A DNA stretch of 64,000 bases from Pseudomonas graminis (GTDB taxonomy: Bacteria > Pseudomonadota > Gammaproteobacteria > Pseudomonadales > Pseudomonadaceae): NCBI RefSeq assembly GCF_004364335.1, contig NZ_SOCR01000004.1:372001-436000 (forward strand), written 5' to 3'. Every line of letters begins with the position of its first letter. The first letter of the stretch is position 1. The position numbers were made by a program, and so were the translations under genes. The notes beneath the pieces are model-generated. The model did not search any database. It was not told the DNA's origin and was given only the letters and a program-made list of their open reading frames with translations. Shown here piece by piece: positions 8,566 through 16,870 of this stretch.

Positions 8566-8805
8566 TTACCGCATTACCTCAATTTCACCTGAACGAAATC
8601 CGACAGCCTGCTCTATAAGCCAACAGAGCAACCCAATGGATCCCGGTTGGAGCGGCTCGAGTCGCTCTACAACCAGCACGTAACCTTCGGCACCTAGTCC
8701 AACTCGTTCTGCAGCATCGCAGGTCGTGGCGCGGTTGATCGTCGCGGGCAAGGCGTCAAGTTCCTGTCTGACTGCATCGGGCGTGGTGATATCGTCGTGT
8801 TTGAC
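8566..8805 (-). CDS. Short conserved-looking ORF, start codon unclear
   Basis: An open frame of up to 79 residues ends at a TAA at 8566 and reads like a real protein (DAVRQELDALPATI, then GYVLVVERLEPLQPGSIGLL). No ATG, GTG or TTG occurs where a ribosome binding site would place the start. An AAGG lies six bases before a GTC codon at 8805, as if a start codon there had mutated. The only standard alternative is TTG 8751, giving 61 residues without a good binding site. It may be a decayed gene. The ~120 bases on its right, from 8440 to 8565, hold nothing I can identify. Confidence 0.35.
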   Translation of the reverse strand, partial: VKHDDITTPDAVRQELDALPATINRATTCDAAERVGLGAEGYVLVVERLEPLQPGSIGLLCWLIEQAVGFRSGEIEVMR

Positions 8806-8956
8806 GATTTGCCTTGGTGACGATGTTAAAAATTTTTGACTGAAAATCTGGGATAGATGGTAGCTACGTCATCATGTCAATCATCTATTAGTCGAATGTG
8901 GCGAATCATCGGTCAGGTGCTATCAATATGGATCCAACATCTATCGAGTACCGGAC

Positions 8957-9304
8957 ATGGCTGTCGACTTCTTTACCAGCAACCCTCAAAACTTGCTGAA
9001 CCAATTCAAGTCCAAGATCAACCAAACGGAACTGACTGGAAAAATCACCACCTGGGATGTCGATTCCGATGGAGACTTCACCCACAAATCGGGCAACTGG
9101 GGAAGGCAAGCTTGGTTTCGACCATCAGTTAAACAGGGCGTGCTCACTTTCAACATCATCAAACCGCAAAACCAAGCTATTTCTACCCCTACTTACGGTT
9201 ACTACCACGGCCACCTGACCGAGACCTTTCTAAACCATTTCGACAACCTTTTCACGCAAGCGAGTAGCACGGCGCTCCCGACAGGCGCTGATATGGTTAG
9301 CTGA
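8957..9304 (+). CDS. Orphan hypothetical protein (115 aa)
   Basis: The soluble protein is rich in Asn, Phe and Thr and has an orderly look (TSNPQNLLNQFKSKIN, TTWDVDSDGDF, YGYYHGHLTETFLNHFD). That supports a genuine gene although no family was recognised. It has no signal peptide. It is less GC-rich than the core genes, stands alone on the plus strand among phage-edge debris, and has only a weak ribosome binding site. Small orphan genes at this spot in prophages are often cargo. Nothing shows its role. Confidence 0.55.
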   Translation: MAVDFFTSNPQNLLNQFKSKINQTELTGKITTWDVDSDGDFTHKSGNWGRQAWFRPSVKQGVLTFNIIKPQNQAISTPTYGYYHGHLTETFLNHFDNLFTQASSTALPTGADMVS

Positions 9305-9467
9305 CGCAGGCAATTACGCTCGTACCACTTTTTGTACCAATCAATGTTCCCGGCAGGGGTTTTGAGGGTAGTGAGAGTGCGCTGGGCAGCCCCTTTGAGC
9401 GCATTCGGGTTACGCCAGCTAATCCGCACATTCGTCCTAAACCCTTTATGTTTCGGCGTGTTTGGCG

Positions 9468-9780
9468 TTACTGGGATTGCGCGACGATGAATGCCGGGTT
9501 CCGGACATCAGGCACATGGTTGCGTACATATGGCGCGTGTCGTGCATCCTGCGCTGTCTGATCCCGAGCCTGCGCAATGCACTCAGCCAGTAACGTTTTG
9601 GCCCTGTCTCGGCGCGATATACAGCCCTGACACGAGCCCGCTTCCTTTCGGCGAGAACACATGATCAGGGCGCGCTGCCGTCAGCGGCCTAGCTTTATCG
9701 AGTGCCAGCAGGACTGGATCGTTCAATAAAAACCTTGCAAGCGAGGGAGGTGGGGCGGAGTTTTTTGATCCCCGAGGGGG
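9468..9780 (-). pseudogene. Tyrosine recombinase (phage integrase) C-terminal remnant
   Basis: On the minus strand one frame reads SLARFLLNDPVLLALDKAR and HVFSPKGSGLVSGLY, then hits a stop. The next frame continues with ETGPKRYWLSALRRLGI and MHDTRHMYATMCLMSG. A third frame gives NPAFIVAQSQ and a stop at 9468. Together this is the catalytic end of a tyrosine integrase, with the HDTRH box (H-x-x-R) intact but the LGHS and tyrosine-bearing end missing. At least two frameshifts separate the pieces, so no working enzyme can be made. It probably marks the former attachment end of the prophage. Confidence 0.75.
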
Positions 9781-9860
9781 TTTTCGTGGGATGTCGAATC
9801 GCTGACAGGTTCAAGATGCGCTGCCCACGTAACGGCCGGGAAGCGCATATGTCGCCGGCG

Positions 9861-10088
9861 TTAACGCGAGCGGTTGGCGATCCGCAAAGCCGCGGTTTTG
9901 ATGTACCTCACCGAGTTGGCAAGGTTACCGGCGTGACTTTCGAGAAGCATGAGGTCCTCTTGTCGGCACACGACTCGCTGAGCCTTCAGGTAGATGGCGT
10001 GACCTTCGAGGAACTGCGACAGAGAATCAAAGTAAGCCGCAGAATCTTCGAGATCCAGCTGCATATCTTTCAAGCTTAGAGTAGACAT
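9861..10088 (-). CDS. Hypothetical small protein (75 aa)
   Basis: I chose the ATG at 10088 because GGAG lies five bases upstream. A GTG at 10151 would add 21 residues without a good binding site. The protein is mostly helical and soluble (LSLKDMQLDLEDSAAYFDSL, then HAGNLANSVRYIKTAALRI). I recognise no family. It lies between the integrase remnant and the core att-like operon, so it is either the last prophage gene or an old chromosomal gene. The 220 bases after it contain a short direct repeat (AGATGATTATTAGG at 10192 and 10207) and nothing else identifiable. Confidence 0.5.
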   Translation of the reverse strand: MSTLSLKDMQLDLEDSAAYFDSLSQFLEGHAIYLKAQRVVCRQEDLMLLESHAGNLANSVRYIKTAALRIANRSR

Positions 10089-10308
10089 CAAGGCTCCAGA
10101 CGCTATTGAAGCAGGCGTCCTGCCTGATGGGGTTTTGGGTATGGGGTTCACTATCCGATTCTTTGTTTATCGGCAGCCGCGAGGAAACTTTAGATGATTA
10201 TTAGGAGATGATTATTAGGGTCGTTCGCGGCGGCGTAACAGTAGTCGGCGAGCTGTGCAGGGGAGCCGTGGCTGAGGCGTCACCGAGCCGACCCTGAACC
10301 TATTCGGC

Positions 10309-11427
10309 TTAGTACCCCGTCATCTCAAGATACCCCACGCCCTCATGGCTACCGCTCAGGGTGACCGGCCCCTCCCAATAGGGAATTTGCAAGTTCATCC
10401 ACGCCTGCGGATTAAGCGCTTCGACAGCGATGTCCACGGCTTTCGAAGGGATTTTCACCGACCAGCGTGTAGGCATGTCGCGGCCGTCAACGTCAGTGGT
10501 GTCCTCCGGCATCAGTTCGATGTCCTTCGCCGCCAGTGGCTCGGTGCTGCCGTCTGCATTGATCCAGGTCCCGGTCAGGTACGGCTCGCCGTTCTTTTGC
10601 CGCATGCGATAGAGCATGACTTCGGTGCCATCCCCCAGGTGCAGCGAGAACCAGTCCCAGCCGGTCTGGTTATCGGTGAGCGGCTGGCTGCTCCACTCAC
10701 GGTCCAGCCATGCAGGCCCGGACACCAGATAGGTTTTGCCGTCAATCTCGATGCTGCCGTCCGCCTGAAAAAACGGCTGGCTGTAGTAATACGACGCCTG
10801 ACCCTGCTCGGACTTCTGGCTGAAGCCCTGCTTGCCTTGCAGCACCAGCGGCTTCGTGGCTTTCAGGTGCAGACGATAGTTGAACTGCGGCCCGCTGGCC
10901 TGCAGCTGCATGTCTGCCAGCGGATCGTCGTTGGCAGACTGGCTGATGAAGGACCAGTTATCGATCCAGGCTGCGAATGGCGCCAATGTCACGCCGGCCT
11001 GCTGCACGCCGCCACGGGCATATCGTTCCGCGGCGAAGTGGTCGTCCCGGGACGTTACCGCCGCGTGGCCCATCCACAAATTGCGGTTGCTCCAGCCAGA
11101 TCCATCGCCTTGCAGAGCTTTCGCACGGGGCAGGGCGCTACGAAACAGTGTCCATTGCACCCCGAATGACTGGCCGTCGGCATCCTTGAGATTGGCAGTG
11201 ACGTACCACCACTCGATACGGAAATCGTCGTGGGGGCCGTGATCGTCGGGAAACACGAAACGCTTGTCCGGCGTAACCTGCGCGTAACTCGAGGCGTCGT
11301 CGGCAAGGCCGGCGAAGCCTTTTTCTTCCTCGGGTTTGTCGTCGCAGCCGCTCAGTATCAGGCCCAACAGCAGCAGGACGACGATCTGCAGGCGAACGAT
11401 GAACAGGGGCAGGGCTTTAACCTTCAT
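10309..11427 (-). CDS. AttH-like lipocalin-like lipoprotein
   Basis: A 372-residue protein with a lipoprotein signal (hydrophobic segment, then LILSGC) that would be anchored to a membrane. The body matches the AttH / hydroxyneurosporene-synthase-like lipocalin family, seen as DFRIEWWYVTANL, a VQWTLFR strand and WLDREWSSQ. In Agrobacterium attH follows attEFG and has been linked to attachment. Its ligand is unknown. The start overlaps the end of the upstream permease gene by eleven bases, so it is the last gene of a three-gene operon. The lipid anchor suggests a periplasmic partner that receives or delivers the lipophilic substrate of the ABC system. Confidence 0.85.
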   Translation of the reverse strand: MKVKALPLFIVRLQIVVLLLLGLILSGCDDKPEEEKGFAGLADDASSYAQVTPDKRFVFPDDHGPHDDFRIEWWYVTANLKDADGQSFGVQWTLFRSALPRAKALQGDGSGWSNRNLWMGHAAVTSRDDHFAAERYARGGVQQAGVTLAPFAAWIDNWSFISQSANDDPLADMQLQASGPQFNYRLHLKATKPLVLQGKQGFSQKSEQGQASYYYSQPFFQADGSIEIDGKTYLVSGPAWLDREWSSQPLTDNQTGWDWFSLHLGDGTEVMLYRMRQKNGEPYLTGTWINADGSTEPLAAKDIELMPEDTTDVDGRDMPTRWSVKIPSKAVDIAVEALNPQAWMNLQIPYWEGPVTLSGSHEGVGYLEMTGY

Positions 11428-13897
11428 TGGCGAAAGTCCTCAGCAAATCAGCGGGGCGGGTGCGGTACAAACGGTACAGCGGCCATGCCGAGGCGAGCAG
11501 GGTGGCGAGCATCGCCAGCAACGTCAGGCGCACCAGCTGCATCGGGAACACTTGCAGCGGCAGGCGCCAACCGAACGCTTGCACGTTGATCACGGCGTCC
11601 AGACACCAGGCCAGCAACAGCCCCAGCGGAATTGCCAGCACCAGCGTCAGCACCGCCAGCAGCCAGGTCTGCGCCAGATTGAGCAGCATCAATTGTCGCC
11701 GGGTCACGCCCAGCGCCCACAACGGCGCCAGCTGCGCGAGGCGGCTCTGGCTCTGGGTCAGCAGGCTGATGAACAGCGCGACGCCGGCCACCATCAGCGT
11801 CAGGCTGTTCAACGCTGCGGTGGCGGCGAAAGTGCGTTCGAAGACCTGTTGCGACCAGGCCTTGAGCTGGATCTGATCGACGATGCGGTTGTCGTCGATG
11901 GTGAATTTGTTGTGCAGAACCCGCAGCAGTTGCGGGATGGCGTGGGGATCGATGCGCAGATTGAAGCGGTTGGGTGTGAGCTGCGGCCAATGCTTGAGCA
12001 AGTGGTCGGCGTTCACCAGTAAATGGCCCTTGGGGTTGCCGTAATCGGCATAAATGCCAACGACGCGCAGCGGCCACGGTCCGTCAGGCGCGGGCAGTTT
12101 CACTTCATCGCCAACGCTGACGTCCAGGCGGCGGGCGAGTTGTTCGCTGAGCATCAGCGTGTCTTCCTGTGCCAGTTGCTTCCAGGCATCGCCACTCGCC
12201 GATTCCAGCAGCGGCCAGTGCTGGCGGTAGTGCGGATGATCGATCACGCCATACAGCTCGGCCGGCCAGCCATGCAGCTGCAGCGAGACTTGCCAGTTGG
12301 GCAGCACCGCCGATGTCAGCGGTTGTTGACTCAGCCACTGCTGCAACGGCGCGGCTTGAGCCGGATTCTGCGGATTGATGTACAGCTCGGCGCTGAGGCG
12401 TTGCTCCAGCCAGTGGGTGAACGTCTGGCGGAACCCCGACGTCATGCTGCCCGCGCCGATGTTTGCCGCCATCGCCAGTAGCAAGGCCATCAGCGCCAGG
12501 CTGAGGGCCGGCAATTGCTGGCGGCAGTCAGCGAGAAACCACTGCCTCAGCACCGAACGGCTTCTGCCCAGCAGTGCGTCGAGCAGAAGATTAAGCAGCA
12601 CCGGCAGGCCCAGCGCCGCGCTCAACAACAGACTCGCCATCAACACGAACCCCAGCGCCAGGCTGTCGCCGAATAGCCCGGCCAATACCGCGATCAGCGC
12701 TGAAATTCCGGCGACCCAGCCCTGGCGTCGCAGCCATTTGGCGTGGGTTTCATGCCAGGCCTGGGCATTGGCCAGTGCCAGCAAGGGCAGGCGGGCGGCG
12801 CGCAACAGGCTGCTGGCTCCCGCTAGAAACGCGCCGAGCAGACTGACGCCCAATCCGCTCAGCCACCACCAGACGCTCAGGTTCAGGTGCCCGGCAACTT
12901 CAGCGCCGTACAGCCCGCGCAGACTGGCCGCGACATCGGGCAGCAGCGCGCTCGCCAGCCAGTAACCACTGATGACGCCGGCGATGCCGCCGAGCAAGGC
13001 CAGCACGCCGAGCTCGACCACCAGACTCACCATCAACCCACGTGCGCTCACCCCGCAGGCGCGCAGGTTGCGCAGCAGCCCGCGACGCTGTTCCAGCGCG
13101 AGACCAATGGCGGCGTGGACGATGAACAGCCCGACCACGAACGATAGGAAACCCAGCGCGTCGAGGTTCAGGTGGAAGCTCTCGGTGAGCCTGCCCAGGT
13201 CGTTGTCTTCGCCACTTTTGCGCAGCACGAGCTCGCCGTTCAGCTCGGCCGGCAGGGCGGGAGCGTTATCGGCGAAGTCCTTTGGCAGCACCAGCCGCGA
13301 GATCTGGTTCGGCTGGTTGAGCAGTTGCTGGGCGAAACCGATGTCCATGAGCAGCACGCCCGGCGCCATGTCGGTTTTCGCACGCAGCGGCGGCAGGACT
13401 TTACCGGAGTCGATGACCGGCTGCTGGCCTTCATGCAGCCCGAGGGCGGCGAGGGTCTGCGGCGAAATCCAGGTGGTCCCGGGAGGGGTGAAGAAGTCGA
13501 CGATCTGCGCGGTGTCCAGGGATTGCCCGGCCAGCGAGGTGTTCACCGGCAGCGAGACCGGCTCGATGCCGAGCACGGTAAGGCGCTGCTCCGGCGCCTC
13601 TTTGAGGGTGACGCGCCCGCGCAGTGCGGGGGAGACCGGCCATCCGGCCCGGCGCAGGGTCACGAACAGGTCTTGGGAAAAGTTGGCGCCGTTGGGTGAG
13701 ACCAGAATCTTCTGCGGCTCGCCGCCGATCATCTGGCTGGCCTTGGCGTAACTTTCGCGGGCCTGGCTGTTCAGCGCCTGCACGCCGGTCAGCAGGCTGG
13801 TCGCCAGCCACAAGCCGGTCAGCACGCTGAAAAACTGCACCGGATGTCGGCGCCAGTGGCTGAGCAGCGCTTTCAACGTCCAGTAGAAAACCGACAT
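11417..13897 (-). CDS. FtsX-type ABC transporter permease (AttF/AttG-like)
   Basis: At 826 residues with about ten predicted membrane segments, this is a full FtsX/MacB-type permease made of two FtsX units in one chain. An N-terminal membrane anchor (LTGLWLATSLLTGVQAL) and a large periplasmic loop come first. Three segments follow near 250-370, then a central block near 395-490 (MASLLLSAALGLPVLLNLLL), a second large loop, and a last block near 690-810. In the AttEFGH arrangement the permease is often two genes, but here it is one. It starts two bases before the end of the ATPase gene and overlaps the lipoprotein gene. The substrate is unknown; lipids or lipoproteins are typical of this family. 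Confidence 0.85.
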   Translation of the reverse strand: MSVFYWTLKALLSHWRRHPVQFFSVLTGLWLATSLLTGVQALNSQARESYAKASQMIGGEPQKILVSPNGANFSQDLFVTLRRAGWPVSPALRGRVTLKEAPEQRLTVLGIEPVSLPVNTSLAGQSLDTAQIVDFFTPPGTTWISPQTLAALGLHEGQQPVIDSGKVLPPLRAKTDMAPGVLLMDIGFAQQLLNQPNQISRLVLPKDFADNAPALPAELNGELVLRKSGEDNDLGRLTESFHLNLDALGFLSFVVGLFIVHAAIGLALEQRRGLLRNLRACGVSARGLMVSLVVELGVLALLGGIAGVISGYWLASALLPDVAASLRGLYGAEVAGHLNLSVWWWLSGLGVSLLGAFLAGASSLLRAARLPLLALANAQAWHETHAKWLRRQGWVAGISALIAVLAGLFGDSLALGFVLMASLLLSAALGLPVLLNLLLDALLGRSRSVLRQWFLADCRQQLPALSLALMALLLAMAANIGAGSMTSGFRQTFTHWLEQRLSAELYINPQNPAQAAPLQQWLSQQPLTSAVLPNWQVSLQLHGWPAELYGVIDHPHYRQHWPLLESASGDAWKQLAQEDTLMLSEQLARRLDVSVGDEVKLPAPDGPWPLRVVGIYADYGNPKGHLLVNADHLLKHWPQLTPNRFNLRIDPHAIPQLLRVLHNKFTIDDNRIVDQIQLKAWSQQVFERTFAATAALNSLTLMVAGVALFISLLTQSQSRLAQLAPLWALGVTRRQLMLLNLAQTWLLAVLTLVLAIPLGLLLAWCLDAVINVQAFGWRLPLQVFPMQLVRLTLLAMLATLLASAWPLYRLYRTRPADLLRTFANEG

Positions 13898-13898
13898 C

Positions 13899-14567
13899 TC
13901 AGCGTTTGCCTTCGCTGACCAGACGACCCAGGTGCAACACGGCCTGACGCTGCAATCGCGCGGCTACCCTCGGGCTGTGGGTCACCATCAACATACTGGT
14001 GGTGCTGTCGGCCAGAAGGTCCAGCAACAGTTGCAGCACTTCATCACTGGTGGTTTCGTCGAGGTTGCCCGTAGGTTCGTCGGCCAGCAGCAGCGCGGGC
14101 CGCGAAGCAAGGGCGCGGCCGATCGCAACGCGCTGTTGCTGACCGCCGGAAAGTTGTTCGGGGTAGCGCTTGAGCAGCGAGCCCAGGCCCAGCCGCTCAG
14201 TGAGTTCGGCCTGCCATTGAGGCTGATAGCGCCCGGCCAGACGTGCTTGAAAAGCCAGGTTGTCTTCGACCTTCAGGCTGCCGATAAGGTTGAACTGCTG
14301 GAACACCAGACCGATTTCCGTTCTCCGCCAGTTAGCCAGTTGCGCTTCGTTCATCTGATCGAGACGCTGCCCCGCAACCTCGATACTGCCCTTGTCCAGG
14401 TGGTCCAGCCCGGCCACCAGATGCAACAGGGTGCTCTTGCCGCTGCCCGACTCACCCATCAGCGCCAGACTGCCACCCTGATCCAGGTGCAGGTCCACGC
14501 CACGCAAAACGGCCAATGGGCCCTGGGCCGTGGCATAGCTCTTGAACACACCCTGGACTTGCAGCAT
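13899..14567 (-). CDS. ABC transporter ATP-binding protein (AttE/LolD-like)
   Basis: A typical 222-residue MacB/LolD-class ATPase with Walker A GESGSGKST, Q-loop FQQFNL, signature LSGGQQQRVAIGRAL, Walker B LLLADEP and the H-loop TH. It powers the FtsX-type permease encoded immediately downstream. I prefer the ATG at 14567, with AGG nine bases upstream, over the GTG six bases earlier. It is the first gene of the three-gene operon. About 150 bases separate it from mnmC, and no clear promoter motif could be picked out there. Confidence 0.9.
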   Translation of the reverse strand: MLQVQGVFKSYATAQGPLAVLRGVDLHLDQGGSLALMGESGSGKSTLLHLVAGLDHLDKGSIEVAGQRLDQMNEAQLANWRRTEIGLVFQQFNLIGSLKVEDNLAFQARLAGRYQPQWQAELTERLGLGSLLKRYPEQLSGGQQQRVAIGRALASRPALLLADEPTGNLDETTSDEVLQLLLDLLADSTTSMLMVTHSPRVAARLQRQAVLHLGRLVSEGKR

Positions 14568-14715
14568 CGACACGCACCTGATTGAAGGGATGGTCTGGAG
14601 AATAACGGTTTGGCCGGAGCCGATGTAGCTGGCACACGGTGGATCTTCGGCAGGACGAAGAAGTTGCGTCGGATAGTGGTGACGGGCGCCTGGCCAGCCA
14701 ATGCCGCAGGCATTT

Positions 14716-16734
14716 CTACTTCCCGCGAATCAGCCCGCGCAGCGCGAACCGGTTGGGGTGACAGGCCTCGGCCACACTTCGCGGCAACGGCAGGGGTTCC
14801 TCATCCAGCCAGGCGGCGATCAGTTCGCCGGACAGTGGCGCAGTGATCAGGCCGCGAGAGCCGTGACCGCTGTTCACATACAGGCCGTCGAGCCATGGGC
14901 ATTCGGTCTCCGGCGTCTGGCGCGCGTCCTTGCGCAGCACGGCGTACGTCTCAAGGAATGCCTCCCGGTCCGCCAGCGGCCCGACGATGGGCAGGTAATC
15001 CGGGCTGGTGCACCGAAATGCGGCGCGCCCCTGCAGGTCCTCGGCGGGCAAATCGTTGGCGTTCAGCCGCTTGGTCAGGTCCTCGGAAATTTCTTCGAGC
15101 AGTTCGAGATTGCCGAGGTGTTCGGCCGTGCTCGGCGTCAGGTCATCGCTGTTGAAGGCGAAGCTTGCGCCCAGCGTGTGTTCGCCGCTGCGCGCGGGCG
15201 CCACGTAACCCTCGGCGCAGACGACAGTCTTCAGGGCCTGGCTTTCGGGGGTCGCAACCAGTCGGGTGATTTGTCCTCGAATACGCTTAAGTGGAAGGTC
15301 CGCGCTGGCGGGAAAGCGGTTGATCTCGGCTGCGCCCGCCAGCACCACGACTGGCGCCGAGGCCAACAGGCGCTCGCCATCCCACGCCTGCCACAGCCCG
15401 CCTTCACGCCGCAGCTCGACGGCATCATTGTGGGGCAGCAGTTTGATATTGGTCGCGCTTGCCTGATCGCGGCACAGCGCTGGCGGATGCACCCATCCGC
15501 CTTGTGGGTAAAACAGGCCGCCGCTTTTCAACCCAATACCGGCCCGTGACTCGGCGTCAGCCCGGTCCAGCACATGCAGCAGATCGTCGGGGAACGCCGC
15601 AGCCAGTTGCGCCTGCCTTGTTTGCTCTTTCTCGTCGAAGGCCAGCTGCAGTACGCCACAGTCGTCCCAGTCGATGCCCCGTTGCAGGCGCTCCAGCAAG
15701 CGTCGGGTATGACCGAATCCGCTCAAGATCAACTGCGACAACGCGGTGCCATGGGCCGACAGCTTGAGGTAGAGCACGCCTTGCGGATTGCCCGATGCTT
15801 CTTGCGCCAGATCCCCATGGCGCTCCAGCAGACTGACGTGCCAACCGCGTGCTGCCAGGCTCGCCGCCGTGGCGCACCCGGCCAGCCCCGCGCCAATCAC
15901 CATTGCTGTGCGAGGGGTGTCGGGTGAACGGGGCATTGATCGGGGCCGGGCAAACCAGGGTTTGGCGCGCGGAGGCGTTGGCACGCCTTCAGGCCAGCCG
16001 ATGAAGCGGCCTTTAAGCACTTCCCACTTATGACCGATTCCCGGCACGCGCTTCATTTTGAAACCGGCTGCATTCAGTGACCGGCGCACCCAGCCCGTGC
16101 TGGTAAACGTGCCGATGGTTGAGCCCGGTGCCGCCAGCCGCGCCAGCTCGGCGAACAGCTCGGGCGTCCACATTTCCGGGTTTTTCGCGGGCGCGAAACC
16201 GTCGAGAAACCAGGCGTCGATCTGCCCGTCCAGTTGCGGCAGCATGTCCAGCGCGTCGCCGATCAGCAAGGTCAGCGTCACGCGGCCGCCATCGAACACC
16301 AATCGCTGGAAGCCCTGATACACCGCCGCGTATCGGCCCAGCAACTGTTCCGCCAGCTCCTTGAGCTCGGGCCACAAACCTAATGCGCGCTGAAGATCAG
16401 CACGGCTCAGCGGGTATTTCTCGACGCTGACGAAATGCAGGCGGGCGTCTGCCACTGCGCGGGCGTTGAACAACTGCCAGGCACACAGGAAATTCAGCCC
16501 GGTACCAAACCCGGTTTCGCCGATCACCAGCCGCCCGCCCGCCGGTAAAGCAGCAAAGCGCTCGGGCAGCTCGTTCTGGACCAGGAACACATGGCGGGTT
16601 TCATCCAGGCCCGATTCGGTCGAGAAATAAACGTCGGAGAACACCCGTGAATGCGGATTGCCGTGTTCGTCCCAGTCAATCCGGGCGTGGGCGATCCGGG
16701 CGTCGGCGATCTGGTTGGGGTCAGTGGTGGTCAT
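14716..16734 (-). CDS. mnmC: MnmC, bifunctional tRNA U34 modification enzyme
   Basis: The 672-residue fusion contains two enzymes that complete 5-methylaminomethyl-2-thiouridine at the wobble base of tRNA. The N-terminal ~250 residues are the SAM-dependent methyltransferase MnmD (VIGETGFGTGLNFL glycine-rich loop, DAWFLDGFAPAKNPEMW). The C-terminal part is the FAD-dependent oxidase (VIGAGLAGCATAASLA dinucleotide motif, NSGHGSRGL near the end). Length and domain order match the standard enzyme. The start is the ATG at 16734. It is divergent from the NEL-type toxin gene and the two share a 136-base intergenic region. Confidence 0.96.
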   Translation of the reverse strand: MTTTDPNQIADARIAHARIDWDEHGNPHSRVFSDVYFSTESGLDETRHVFLVQNELPERFAALPAGGRLVIGETGFGTGLNFLCAWQLFNARAVADARLHFVSVEKYPLSRADLQRALGLWPELKELAEQLLGRYAAVYQGFQRLVFDGGRVTLTLLIGDALDMLPQLDGQIDAWFLDGFAPAKNPEMWTPELFAELARLAAPGSTIGTFTSTGWVRRSLNAAGFKMKRVPGIGHKWEVLKGRFIGWPEGVPTPPRAKPWFARPRSMPRSPDTPRTAMVIGAGLAGCATAASLAARGWHVSLLERHGDLAQEASGNPQGVLYLKLSAHGTALSQLILSGFGHTRRLLERLQRGIDWDDCGVLQLAFDEKEQTRQAQLAAAFPDDLLHVLDRADAESRAGIGLKSGGLFYPQGGWVHPPALCRDQASATNIKLLPHNDAVELRREGGLWQAWDGERLLASAPVVVLAGAAEINRFPASADLPLKRIRGQITRLVATPESQALKTVVCAEGYVAPARSGEHTLGASFAFNSDDLTPSTAEHLGNLELLEEISEDLTKRLNANDLPAEDLQGRAAFRCTSPDYLPIVGPLADREAFLETYAVLRKDARQTPETECPWLDGLYVNSGHGSRGLITAPLSGELIAAWLDEEPLPLPRSVAEACHPNRFALRGLIRGK

Positions 16735-16870
16735 GTTTGGCTCGGAGCAGGCAAGGTGGCGATGTTACTCCAGCGTCCGGTGGGCCGTGCACTACATATG
16801 TATGCCACTTTGCGGGCTCGTTCCTGTTTATCTGTGCGCCTTTGATCACTTGCAAAAACAAGGACGTAAG

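Noticed and set aside
9702..10079. Plus-strand 125-residue open frame
   Set aside because: It overlaps the integrase remnant and the 75-residue gene in antisense and has no ribosome binding site. It is explained as a shadow.
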